Shown here: piece after piece, positions 19,545-26,450 of the stretch | Numbering within the stretch: position 1 is the first letter of the stretch | How the letters are laid out: each line of letters begins with the position of its first letter | Source: an uncultured Ruminococcus sp. | Lineage (GTDB): Bacteria > Bacillota > Clostridia > Oscillospirales > Ruminococcaceae | Length of the DNA: 33,384 nucleotides | Reading direction: 5' to 3' | Assembly: GCA_947177205.1 (NCBI GenBank) | Contig: CAMWTO010000008.1 | Span: 1 to 33,384 of the forward strand | The notes under the pieces: model-generated | What the model was told of the DNA's origin: nothing | What the model saw: the letters and a program-made list of their open reading frames with translations, nothing else | Databases searched by the model: none | Position numbers and translations under genes: made by a program

Positions 19545-19993
19545 GTTGACAGATCAATTTTTATCTGACAACCATTGAAAACAAGTAATTTAGCCAAATT
19601 TTATGTAAAAAAAGAAAAAGTTGACAGATCAATTTTTTTATCCGGCAACCTCTAAAACACGTATTTAAGCCAAAATTTTAAAAAGTTGACAGATGTAGAC
19701 AAATTTTCTTTAAGAGTATAAAAAATACACGACAATCTCTAGAGATCGTCGTGTATTTTTATATTTTTTCTTATTTTACAAAGAGATCTGTCAACCTTTT
19801 AATATAAACGGCTTATTTACGTCTTTTAGAGGTTGACAGATCTAAAATTTACATCTGTCAACCTCTATGTGTAAAATGGCTTATTTACGTCTTTTAAAGG
19901 TTGACAGATTACATCTGACAACCCTATAATTTATCTGTCAACCTTTTGCTTTTTTTCAAAAAAAGTTGTCAGATGTAAATTACATCTGACAAC
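19545..19993. repeat. Cluster of 13 GTTGACAGAT/ATCTGTCAAC-type motifs in both orientations (candidate replication origin)
   Basis: Motif copies at 19545, 19563, 19620, 19640 (degenerate), 19685, 19786, 19832, 19853, 19900, 19913, 19933, 19965, 19984. Three clear copies of a 32-bp unit GGCTTATTTACGTCTTTTAGAGGTTGACAGAT. Confidence 0.85.
19721..19760. terminator. Central 40-bp near-perfect palindrome, possibly a bidirectional terminator
   Basis: AAAAATACACGACaATCTCTAGAGATcGTCGTGTATTTTT; one mismatch. Confidence 0.65.
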
Positions 19994-20017
19994 CGCCTAA
20001 CAACTGTAAGATTTTGA

Positions 20018-21883
20018 TTAATACTTTATGAATGGAAGTTCTCTTAATCTAATTACTTGTCCATGCTGTTTCTTTTTTATTTCCGGTATTCCTAATTTTG
20101 CTAATACTCGTCCAATTTGAATGGTACTGTATCTCATTAATTCGGAATATTCATTTTTAAATTCTGTTGTTGTTACATACCTATATTCTATTTTATTCGG
20201 ATTCATTCTTTCAATTCGTTCAAGAATATCTAATACTTCTGTTTCACCTTTCAATGGCTTTGTAAATTCTAAATTTCGTCTTTCAAGTTCAACTTTTTCA
20301 TCATCGCTCAAACGGAAACATCCGCCAATCGTTTCACCGCTTTCAATTTCAGCTTGTACAATACTATAAATTTGCGCCCAAAACTGCAAGCTGTCGAACG
20401 GAACGATCTGGGTCTCATAGTTCAGAGAAATTCCCTCTTTGATAGGGATTGTTGCGAAGCGTCGGTTGCCTGTTTCGTCAATCAGATATTTTTCATCATT
20501 CACAGTCCCGACGAAGCTTGTACGACGAGGGTACTTCAAAGGAGTTCTTCCATATGGCGCACGGTATTCATCCATAGACTTGGTAAGAAATGCTTTCAGA
20601 CTATCTATGTCTTTTCTCATGGTGCTTCCGATCTCACCAAGTTCCACAATCCAGTTACTTGTTACTTGGATAATATCGTCTTTATTTCTAGTGTCGATTG
20701 TATAGCCTTCACCGAAGTATTGATGATTCATAGCCAGATGTTCAAAAAAGCGTGTTTTAGCAATACCCTGTGCACCCTGAAACACCAGAACAATATCTAA
20801 AGAGAACGGACTTTCGTATTTGTTATACAGTCCTGCGATTGCTTGCATACTCCATTTCCGGAATAAAGTTCGGCTCATGGTGTCTGCTTCATCAATGCCG
20901 AACATCGTATAAATTTCTTCCAGACGGTCTTTCCCATCCCATGCAGTATTTTCAATCATGGTTCTGATGGGATTTACTTTGTTTCTGGTTGCAATGATAT
21001 TTAGAAATTTTGCAATTTTTGTAGAATTGCATCCGGATAATTCAAATTGCAGTTCATTGTAAATTAGATCTGGTGCATTTTCTTTCAGATGCTCTTGGGA
21101 TTCACCTTGAAAACCTGTGAAAATGTAATCCCTCAGAATTTCGTCATATGTGACCGTATAGCCTTTCTGACCCAGGTAGGCAGTCAGATTTTCGATTGTA
21201 AGCGAGCCAGTTCTGTCAACATCATAGTTTGACAGAAATTTTTTTCTCGCTTTTGTCGTCCGTTTCGTAGGTCTTACTGTTTTTGGAACGGCTTTCAGTG
21301 TGTAGTGTTTTGTTTTCTCAATTGCATTAGTCAGGAGCTGTTTGGTCTCGTCTTTGCCTAGAGCCTGCACAATGTCGCTGATGTCACCTTTTTCAGGACA
21401 TTCGTCCCAGATACGTTTTGCTGGGACAATCATTACGGATTCAGCAATCGGATGGACATTTTTCGCAATAAATTCTCCATACGCTGTTCCGGTTTCGTCA
21501 TTATCCGTCAGGATCATGATTGCTTTTCCGTGCAGATCCTGATTATATAAATCGGCGTTCCATCCAGATTGCCGTCCACCACTGGAAGTGCAAGTTGCTG
21601 TGAATCCGAAACAGTTTTCAAGCGTTTCTACATCCTTTTCACCCTCAGCGAACCAAACCAGGGGACTTTTGCTTGCACGGAGTTTCTCGGCGTGGTATAA
21701 CGGCATTTTCATGCCATTCAGTCCTGTGGTCTTTCTTCCAGTCTTTTGATCAATGGAATACCAGTACGTCTTTTTCTCACCGTCCGGAAGCTTTGTAATG
21801 TGTTTTTCAGCCAGTACAGCTCCGTTTCTATCTTTATAGACATGGATTCGTTTCACGCCCTGGTTGTTGAAATTATTTTCCAT
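20018..21883 (-). CDS. Primase-helicase: TOPRIM-like N-terminus with VirE-type ATPase
   Basis: WFAEGEKDVETLENCFGF...IMILTDNDETGTAYG (TOPRIM-like). VLVFQGAQGIAKTRFFEHLA (Walker A), WIVELGEIGSTMRKDIDSLKAFLTKSMDEYRAPYGRTPLKYPRRTSFVGTVN (VirE-type). Confidence 0.85.
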   Translation of the reverse strand: MENNFNNQGVKRIHVYKDRNGAVLAEKHITKLPDGEKKTYWYSIDQKTGRKTTGLNGMKMPLYHAEKLRASKSPLVWFAEGEKDVETLENCFGFTATCTSSGGRQSGWNADLYNQDLHGKAIMILTDNDETGTAYGEFIAKNVHPIAESVMIVPAKRIWDECPEKGDISDIVQALGKDETKQLLTNAIEKTKHYTLKAVPKTVRPTKRTTKARKKFLSNYDVDRTGSLTIENLTAYLGQKGYTVTYDEILRDYIFTGFQGESQEHLKENAPDLIYNELQFELSGCNSTKIAKFLNIIATRNKVNPIRTMIENTAWDGKDRLEEIYTMFGIDEADTMSRTLFRKWSMQAIAGLYNKYESPFSLDIVLVFQGAQGIAKTRFFEHLAMNHQYFGEGYTIDTRNKDDIIQVTSNWIVELGEIGSTMRKDIDSLKAFLTKSMDEYRAPYGRTPLKYPRRTSFVGTVNDEKYLIDETGNRRFATIPIKEGISLNYETQIVPFDSLQFWAQIYSIVQAEIESGETIGGCFRLSDDEKVELERRNLEFTKPLKGETEVLDILERIERMNPNKIEYRYVTTTEFKNEYSELMRYSTIQIGRVLAKLGIPEIKKKQHGQVIRLRELPFIKY

Positions 21884-21906
21884 GAAAATTTTTTCTCCTT
21901 TTTATC

Positions 21907-21935
21907 TTGATTTTATTCGGAGAATATGTTATAAT
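21907..21935 (+). promoter_or_regulatory. Predicted + strand promoter TTGATT-17-TATAAT
   Basis: TTGATT 21907-21912, 17-nt spacer, TATAAT 21930-21935. Confidence 0.55.
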
Positions 21936-21941
21936 AACACT

Positions 21942-22015
21942 GTCATATTGAGTTGGTGTTATTATACATCTTCTCCGAATCCGTTCAGTGTTGGTCTCAC
22001 TGGGCGGATTTTTTT
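21942..22015 (+). ncRNA. Predicted ~75-nt antisense small RNA opposite the primase leader
   Basis: Downstream of the promoter at 21907-21935. Ends in the hairpin AATCCGTTCAGTG-ttggtct-CACTGGGCGGATT plus a 7-T run. Confidence 0.5.
21978..22015 (+). terminator. Rho-independent terminator
   Basis: 13-bp stem (two G-U pairs), 7-nt loop, followed by TTTTTTT. Confidence 0.7.
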
Positions 22016-22043
22016 GTTTACTTTCTTTTGCGTCGATAGATTT

Positions 22044-22559
22044 TTATGCTGTTTCTCTGCGTTTAGCCTCTTCATCACATTTGCGACGCTCCAATTCTTC
22101 GCCGACCGTGCCACAATATTCCATTGGGCTTTCATTTGTAGTTTGCTGGATTTGCAATTCAGATGCGTGCGGATTTGATTCATTTTGTTTAACTGTTTCT
22201 TCGATGGTTCTAACAAATTTTTCACGTTCCGTAGGGCTGATAGCAATATAGGCTTGAACAATTGCTTTTTCTAATTCCGTAAGATTAAACTCTTGTGCCA
22301 GTCGTGTTAATATATCTGGCTCTTCCATCTTTTTTATTCCCAGAAGACAATCTATCGAGACATTATAAAAATTTGCAAGAATAATTAATGCGTCTATTGT
22401 TGGGTCAGCTTCACCATGTTCGTATTTTAAGTAGGCTTGTTGTGAAATTCCTAAGATGTCAGCAATAGTAGATTGCTTTACATTTCTTTTTTTTCTTAAC
22501 TCAAGGAGAATGTCTCCCCGTTTTTGCATTGCTTCTTTGTCTTTCTTTACCTTTGGCAT
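22044..22559 (-). CDS. XRE-family phage repressor (CI-like)
   Basis: GDILLELRKKRNVKQSTIADILGISQQAYLKYEHGEADPTIDALIILANFYNVSIDCLLG; divergent from early genes with promoter/operator region. Confidence 0.85.
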   Translation of the reverse strand: MPKVKKDKEAMQKRGDILLELRKKRNVKQSTIADILGISQQAYLKYEHGEADPTIDALIILANFYNVSIDCLLGIKKMEEPDILTRLAQEFNLTELEKAIVQAYIAISPTEREKFVRTIEETVKQNESNPHASELQIQQTTNESPMEYCGTVGEELERRKCDEEAKRRETA

Positions 22560-22588
22560 GTACTCACCTCCTCTCTCTGTTTATTTTT

Positions 22589-22617
22589 ATTATATCACTA
22601 AAAGTTAATTATGTCAA
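22589..22617 (-). promoter_or_regulatory. Repressor promoter TTGACA-17-TATAAT
   Basis: - strand TTGACA (22612-22617), 17-nt spacer containing AACTTTTAGTGA, TATAAT (22589-22594). Confidence 0.75.
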
Positions 22618-22718
22618 TATAAAGTTGTATAAAATTTATTTTTATCCTTAAAAGTTGTCAGTTTTTCACAAATAACAACTTTATTTTTAGTTAAATCTCT
22701 AAAAGTTGTTTTATGCTA

Positions 22719-22747
22719 TTGACATATACAACTTTTTGTGATAGTAT
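22719..22747 (+). promoter_or_regulatory. Early rightward promoter TTGACA-17-TAGTAT
   Basis: TTGACA 22719-22724, 17-nt spacer containing CAACTTTTTGTGA, TAGTAT 22742-22747. Confidence 0.65.
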
Positions 22748-22802
22748 ATAACTATAGCAAAGACAACAGCCCAGGCTAAATAAGAGAAAGGGGGGATGTG
22801 CT

Positions 22803-22994
22803 ATGACTTCTGATGAGAAAATTCTGAAAATTGCCGATATTACAGCCGGAACTAACATTGATGCTAAACAACTGGCTACCTTATTGGCAATAATGGGGAA
22901 ACTTAGTCCTTGCGACGTTGCAAAAGTTGTATGGATGGCTATCGGGACGGCGAATACGTTGGGATGTGTAAACGGAGAAAACGGACAGGAATAA
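22803..22994 (+). CDS. Small early protein, unknown
   Basis: 63 aa; start ATG 22803 with upstream GGGGGG-rich SD; first gene after early promoter. Confidence 0.55.
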   Translation: MTSDEKILKIADITAGTNIDAKQLATLLAIMGKLSPCDVAKVVWMAIGTANTLGCVNGENGQE

Positions 22995-23035
22995 AAATTA
23001 AGAACAGGTTCTGAGAGGCATCCAGTAAAAAAGAA

Positions 23036-23059
23036 CAGCTCCGGATCATTCCGGAGCTG
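23036..23059. other. Perfect 10-bp stem hairpin CAGCTCCGGA-tcat-TCCGGAGCTG
   Basis: T-run only on the - strand side, so it could be a - strand terminator or a structural element upstream of the repeat unit. Confidence 0.6.
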
Positions 23060-23075
23060 CAAAAAGCAAATCTGC

Positions 23076-23107
23076 GTTCCGCCCCTTGTGGGCGTGTGAG
23101 TTGAAAT
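23076..23107 (+). CRISPR. Solitary type I-C-like CRISPR repeat unit (single copy, no array)
   Basis: GTTCCGCCCCTTGTGGGCGTGTGAGTTGAAAT, 32 nt. CGCCC-cttgt-GGGCG stem; 3' end GTTGAAAT resembles the I-C GGATTGAAAY handle. Antisense translation ISTHTPTRGGTQ resembles spurious CRISPR-derived ORFs. Confidence 0.6.
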
Positions 23108-23239
23108 GACCATGCTACGTTCAGTTATAAATTGAATGGAATAAGACCATTCACATTGGAACAAGGTCTGACAATTTGGAAAACATTTTTTTATGATATT
23201 CCGATTGATGAGTTATTTTTTCACGAGGTGAAACCATGA
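23108..23239 (+). pseudogene. 5'-truncated paralog of the HTH gene at 23453
   Basis: Frame reads DHATFSYKLNGIRPFTLEQGLTIWKTFFYDIPIDELFFHEVKP*, matching ...RTFSNKLSASIGFSLEQGLTIWKTFFSDVPIDELFRKE*. No start codon or HTH N-terminus upstream. Confidence 0.75.
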
Positions 23240-23415
23240 ATGAATCTGAAAAAAGAAAAATAGAAATGCGACTTGAAAAATTGGAGAGCAGCAAGTCAAA
23301 GCTGGACAGGCATGAGTTTGTTATGGATGTTTGCATAGTTGTGCTTACAACTCTGGCAAGCTGTGTGTTGATCACCGAAGCAATTGTTGCTATAGCCGGA
23401 ATTGTATTCAACTAA
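23236..23415 (+). CDS. Small membrane protein
   Basis: 59 aa below the track threshold: MNESEKRKIEMRLEKLESSKSKLDRHEFVMDVCIVVLTTLASCVLITEAIVAIAGIVFN*; upstream GAGGTGAAA. Confidence 0.6.
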   Translation: MNESEKRKIEMRLEKLESSKSKLDRHEFVMDVCIVVLTTLASCVLITEAIVAIAGIVFN

Positions 23416-23452
23416 TCAAACGTGGTAAACCACTGTTTAGGGAGGGATTAAA

Positions 23453-23671
23453 ATGTCTGTAAGACAAAAAATCGTATATCCGACACTGGAGGCGGAAATC
23501 GCACGACGTGGTATTAAAAAATATGAAATTGCCAAATTTTTGGGTATCAGTCCAAGAACTTTTTCAAATAAGCTGAGTGCTTCAATTGGTTTCTCGTTGG
23601 AGCAAGGTCTGACAATTTGGAAAACGTTTTTTAGCGACGTTCCCATTGATGAATTGTTCAGAAAGGAGTGA
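23453..23671 (+). CDS. Cro-like / XRE-type HTH regulator
   Basis: YPTLEAEIARRGIKKYEIAKFLGISPRTFSNKLSASIGFSLEQGLTIWKTFF; GGAGGG upstream. Confidence 0.75.
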   Translation: MSVRQKIVYPTLEAEIARRGIKKYEIAKFLGISPRTFSNKLSASIGFSLEQGLTIWKTFFSDVPIDELFRKE

Positions 23672-23928
23672 AATGTGTGGAAGAAACAAGACTCGTAATC
23701 GTCCGCAAGGAGTCAGAAGACTCAAAGAACAACAATGTTACTGTGTACACGAACAATCCCCATGCCGATACAGAGGAGCTGCTTTCGATGTTGACGGCTC
23801 ATGTAGCCTATTTCATCAGGAATATGATGCTGGATCATATGCCGCCCACCGAAGTGGCGAAAATGATTGAAAATGCTGTGAAGATAGCTACTGACCGGCA
23901 TATGGATAGCAAGAAAGGAGCTGAATAA
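23668..23928 (+). CDS. Conserved-looking small phage protein, unknown
   Basis: 86 aa, GTG start overlapping the previous stop, AAAGGAG upstream. Confidence 0.55.
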   Translation: MKCVEETRLVIVRKESEDSKNNNVTVYTNNPHADTEELLSMLTAHVAYFIRNMMLDHMPPTEVAKMIENAVKIATDRHMDSKKGAE

Positions 23929-23929
23929 C

Positions 23930-24139
23930 ATGCAGGATAAAGCAAAGTTCGTCCAGATGATCGGACAGGCATTGCACGAATGTGCAACCAGAACTGAAGT
24001 CATCAAAGCGGAATACGTTCGGGACGGCTATGAGGAATTTGCAGTCATTACATTCACAGATGATAGTCAGAAGAATGTTTGCATTACTGCTGATAGCTGT
24101 CTGGCAATCATGGGCGACATTTATAAGGCACTGAGGTAG
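23930..24139 (+). CDS. Small phage protein, unknown
   Basis: 69 aa, upstream AAAGGAG; collinear with operon. Confidence 0.55.
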   Translation: MQDKAKFVQMIGQALHECATRTEVIKAEYVRDGYEEFAVITFTDDSQKNVCITADSCLAIMGDIYKALR

Positions 24140-24209
24140 TTTTCAACAGCATTTTCTACAATCTGTGGAAAAACAGGGCTAATCTAGAAATATAGAGGAT
24201 ATTGGTATA

Positions 24210-24236
24210 AGTCAGCATAGCAAAGCTATGCTGACT
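24210..24236. repeat. Perfect inverted repeat AGTCAGCATAGC-aaa-GCTATGCTGACT
   Basis: 12-bp arms, 3-nt loop, immediately upstream of the antirepressor gene. Confidence 0.8.
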
Positions 24237-24264
24237 GCTAGACACAATTATGAGGACAAAGAAA

Positions 24265-25017
24265 ATGTACGAACTGAAACTGACAAACTTCAACGGCATT
24301 GAGACCATTGACAGCAGACAGGTTGCGGAGGCAACCGGAAAGGCACACAAAAATCTTTTGCAGGATATTCGCACATATTGCGGATATTTAGCTGAGCTGA
24401 ATTTTCAGCTTAGTGATTTCTTCATTGAAAGCAACTACACAGATTCCACCGGCAGGACACTTCCTTGCTACCTCTGCACCAGAAAAGGTTGTGAGATGAT
24501 CGCCAACAAAATGACTGGACAAAAGGGTGTTACATTCACAGCATTGTACATCAACGCATTTCACAAGATGGAGCAGAAGATTGCAAAGCATTACACAGAA
24601 CTGCAAGCACTTGAAATCCGAGCAAAAGCGGACAGAGCCACAGCGATGCGGATCAATGCAGAAAACAGGCGGCTGAAAATGCTGTTAGATAATCCGCATC
24701 TTAAGGAACTATCACCGGAATCACTTGCAGCACTGGGAATCAGCAGAATGCAGGAGACTACCGGGCAGGATCTGAGCCACGCACTGCCGGAAGCCGAAAG
24801 GACTTACAGTGCCACGGAAGTCGGGCAGATGCTAGGTGTTTCTGCCAACAAGATCGGCAAGACCGCCAATGCCTACAACCTGAAAACAAAGGAATACGGG
24901 ATTTTTGTCATTGACAAGGCACGGCACAGCAGCAAGCAAGTCACCACGTTTCGCTATAACATGAACGGTGTATCACGGCTTGCGGATATTCTGGGCGTCG
25001 AGGTAGTGATAGCATGA
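24265..25017 (+). CDS. Rha-like phage antirepressor
   Basis: IDSRQVAEATGKAHKNLLQDIRTYCGYLAELNFQLSDFFIESNYTDSTGRTLPCYLCTRKGCEMIANKMTGQKGVTFTALYINAFHKME. Start 24250 or 24265. Confidence 0.8.
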   Translation: MYELKLTNFNGIETIDSRQVAEATGKAHKNLLQDIRTYCGYLAELNFQLSDFFIESNYTDSTGRTLPCYLCTRKGCEMIANKMTGQKGVTFTALYINAFHKMEQKIAKHYTELQALEIRAKADRATAMRINAENRRLKMLLDNPHLKELSPESLAALGISRMQETTGQDLSHALPEAERTYSATEVGQMLGVSANKIGKTANAYNLKTKEYGIFVIDKARHSSKQVTTFRYNMNGVSRLADILGVEVVIA

Positions 25018-25205
25018 ACATTAAAAAATATGTTGTTATTCATATGATCGAACCTTTGTCCCTAAAAGAGCTGCTCACACTGCACGAATGTTTTATTAAC
25101 ATGATTATCAAAGATATGACCGCAAAAGGAATGACAGAGCGAGAAATATTTGAAGTGATTGCAAACATTGAACTTTACAGAGATTGCCGAGATCCTGAAC
25201 ATTGA
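25014..25205 (+). CDS. Small phage protein, unknown
   Basis: 63 aa with ATGA overlap to the antirepressor. Confidence 0.5.
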   Translation: MNIKKYVVIHMIEPLSLKELLTLHECFINMIIKDMTAKGMTEREIFEVIANIELYRDCRDPEH

Positions 25206-25217
25206 AGTGGTGATGGT

Positions 25218-25361
25218 ATGAGCCAGGAGAAAAAAATCAGCTCTCCCTTTTCGGAAGGGCTGACAAAAAAGAACAAAACACCAGATTATAGTTTATATTT
25301 CGCTATTTTAATATTAGCTGTTGATTTTGTACTAATTATTGTTATTTTAGTATTGTCATAA
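25218..25361 (+). CDS. Small single-TM protein
   Basis: 47 aa: MSQEKKISSPFSEGLTKKNKTPDYSLYFAILILAVDFVLIIVILVLS*. Confidence 0.45.
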   Translation: MSQEKKISSPFSEGLTKKNKTPDYSLYFAILILAVDFVLIIVILVLS

Positions 25362-25441
25362 AATCTAGGTTCTGAGGGGCAAATCCTAAAAAGCCCCATC
25401 CCAGCCGAAAGGCTAACAGATCAAAAAAGGGGTGAAAAAGC

Positions 25442-25753
25442 ATGAAAGGCAGAACCGTCTATGCGATTGACTGGGAGGATAACGAAGAAGATTTACGCTG
25501 CGAAAACGCAGCAGAACAGGAAACAATGCCAGAGGGGCAGCGACCCGATGAAGATTTGCTTGCTTACATAAAACGTATAAATCCGGAGCTGTTTGCAAGC
25601 ATGAAATACCTTGCTGGATCTGCTTCTTCTGTTTTAAAATCAGAACAGATAGAAGAAATTTCAGAAGATCCGGAGAACATCCGACCGCCCCCCCATATGT
25701 CTGCATTAATTAAGGCAAGGAAACAATACAATTGCATTTTGAAAATTGAATAA
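25442..25753 (+). CDS. Phage protein, unknown
   Basis: 103 aa, SD AAGGGGTG upstream, collinear. Confidence 0.55.
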   Translation: MKGRTVYAIDWEDNEEDLRCENAAEQETMPEGQRPDEDLLAYIKRINPELFASMKYLAGSASSVLKSEQIEEISEDPENIRPPPHMSALIKARKQYNCILKIE

Positions 25754-25774
25754 AATAGGAGGTATTTACAAGAG

Positions 25775-26023
25775 ATGCAACAAGAAGAGTTTGAGAGTCT
25801 GACCGGGTTCAGACCGTCGCAGGGCATGTATCGTGTAATCGTAAACGAGTACATCAAATCAGCATTGGACGAGGCAGAGTTTTGTCGGCAATATAGCCTG
25901 AACATCGGTGGTATTGCCCAGAAAATTCAGCATATTACAGATATGGCGGAAATCGAACAGCAACAAGAAATTGCCAAACTCCAGGAACGGCTTGAACGAA
26001 ACATTAAAAATTCCCTTGCCTGA
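25775..26023 (+). CDS. Small phage protein (paralog of the 30019-30351 product)
   Basis: MQQEEFESLTGFRPSQGMYRVIVNEYIKSALDEAEFCRQYSLNIGGIAQKIQ; same pattern as EFEKLTGFYPPENLFAVIEEYYTQSELNVEDFCIQYRFNMNGIAEKIQ. Confidence 0.65.
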   Translation: MQQEEFESLTGFRPSQGMYRVIVNEYIKSALDEAEFCRQYSLNIGGIAQKIQHITDMAEIEQQQEIAKLQERLERNIKNSLA

Positions 26024-26084
26024 CAACAGTCAGGTAGGGAAAAAATCTCAATCTTATTCTATCAGAAAGTGAGGAATTTGTCAA

Positions 26085-26441
26085 GTGGATTTTGAAAAAT
26101 ATTTTGACAAAAAAGCTATTACTGGCAGAGTGCAGCGTGCCATTGCGGCAGAAACTGCACAGGCATTGAAACAATTCTGTGAACAGGAACAGGAATTTGC
26201 ACAGGCAATCGAACAGTCGGAGAAAAGCTTTCAGGATTGCCTTGACGCTGTCGCAAAGAATGCCGGACAGAGTATTTCTGACTTCAAAGCCTACTCCCAG
26301 GCAGCAAAATTCTATTTCCCAGGTGCAACAGTTCATTTTCGTATGGAAATTGATCTGATTGGCGATGCTGATGCGGTAGCTCCGGCACAAAACGGAACTA
26401 GGACGCTATCCGCCGTATTCCACAATCTTACAGACTGGTGA
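26085..26441 (+). CDS. PcfK-like / possible AcrIIA9-family protein (tentative)
   Basis: FEKYFDKKAITGRVQRAIAAETAQALKQFCEQEQEFAQAIEQSEKSFQDCLDAVAKNAGQSISDFKAYSQAAKFYFPGATVHFRMEIDL; immediately upstream of a PcfJ-like gene. Family call is from memory. Confidence 0.45.
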   Translation: MDFEKYFDKKAITGRVQRAIAAETAQALKQFCEQEQEFAQAIEQSEKSFQDCLDAVAKNAGQSISDFKAYSQAAKFYFPGATVHFRMEIDLIGDADAVAPAQNGTRTLSAVFHNLTDW

Positions 26442-26450
26442 GGTACTGCC

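Noticed and set aside
19545-19993. The GTTGACAGAT cluster as a CRISPR array
   Set aside because: Motifs are 10 bp, in both orientations and at irregular spacing; inconsistent with direct CRISPR repeats.
23108-23145. Sequence after the CRISPR-like repeat as a captured spacer
   Set aside because: It is collinear with the HTH paralog well beyond spacer length, so it is better explained as a gene remnant than as a spacer; no second repeat follows.
22691-23164. - strand 157-aa ORF containing ISTHTPTRGGTQ
   Set aside because: Spans the divergent promoter, the hairpin, the CRISPR-like repeat and a pseudogene in antisense. It looks like a spurious CRISPR-repeat-derived ORF; its only value is as support for the repeat call.
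25225-25410. Possible second regulatory copy of the AGGTTCTGAGRGGCA segment also seen at 22994-23018
   Set aside because: Only a short stretch matches and the downstream sequence diverges; too weak to call a repeat family by eye.
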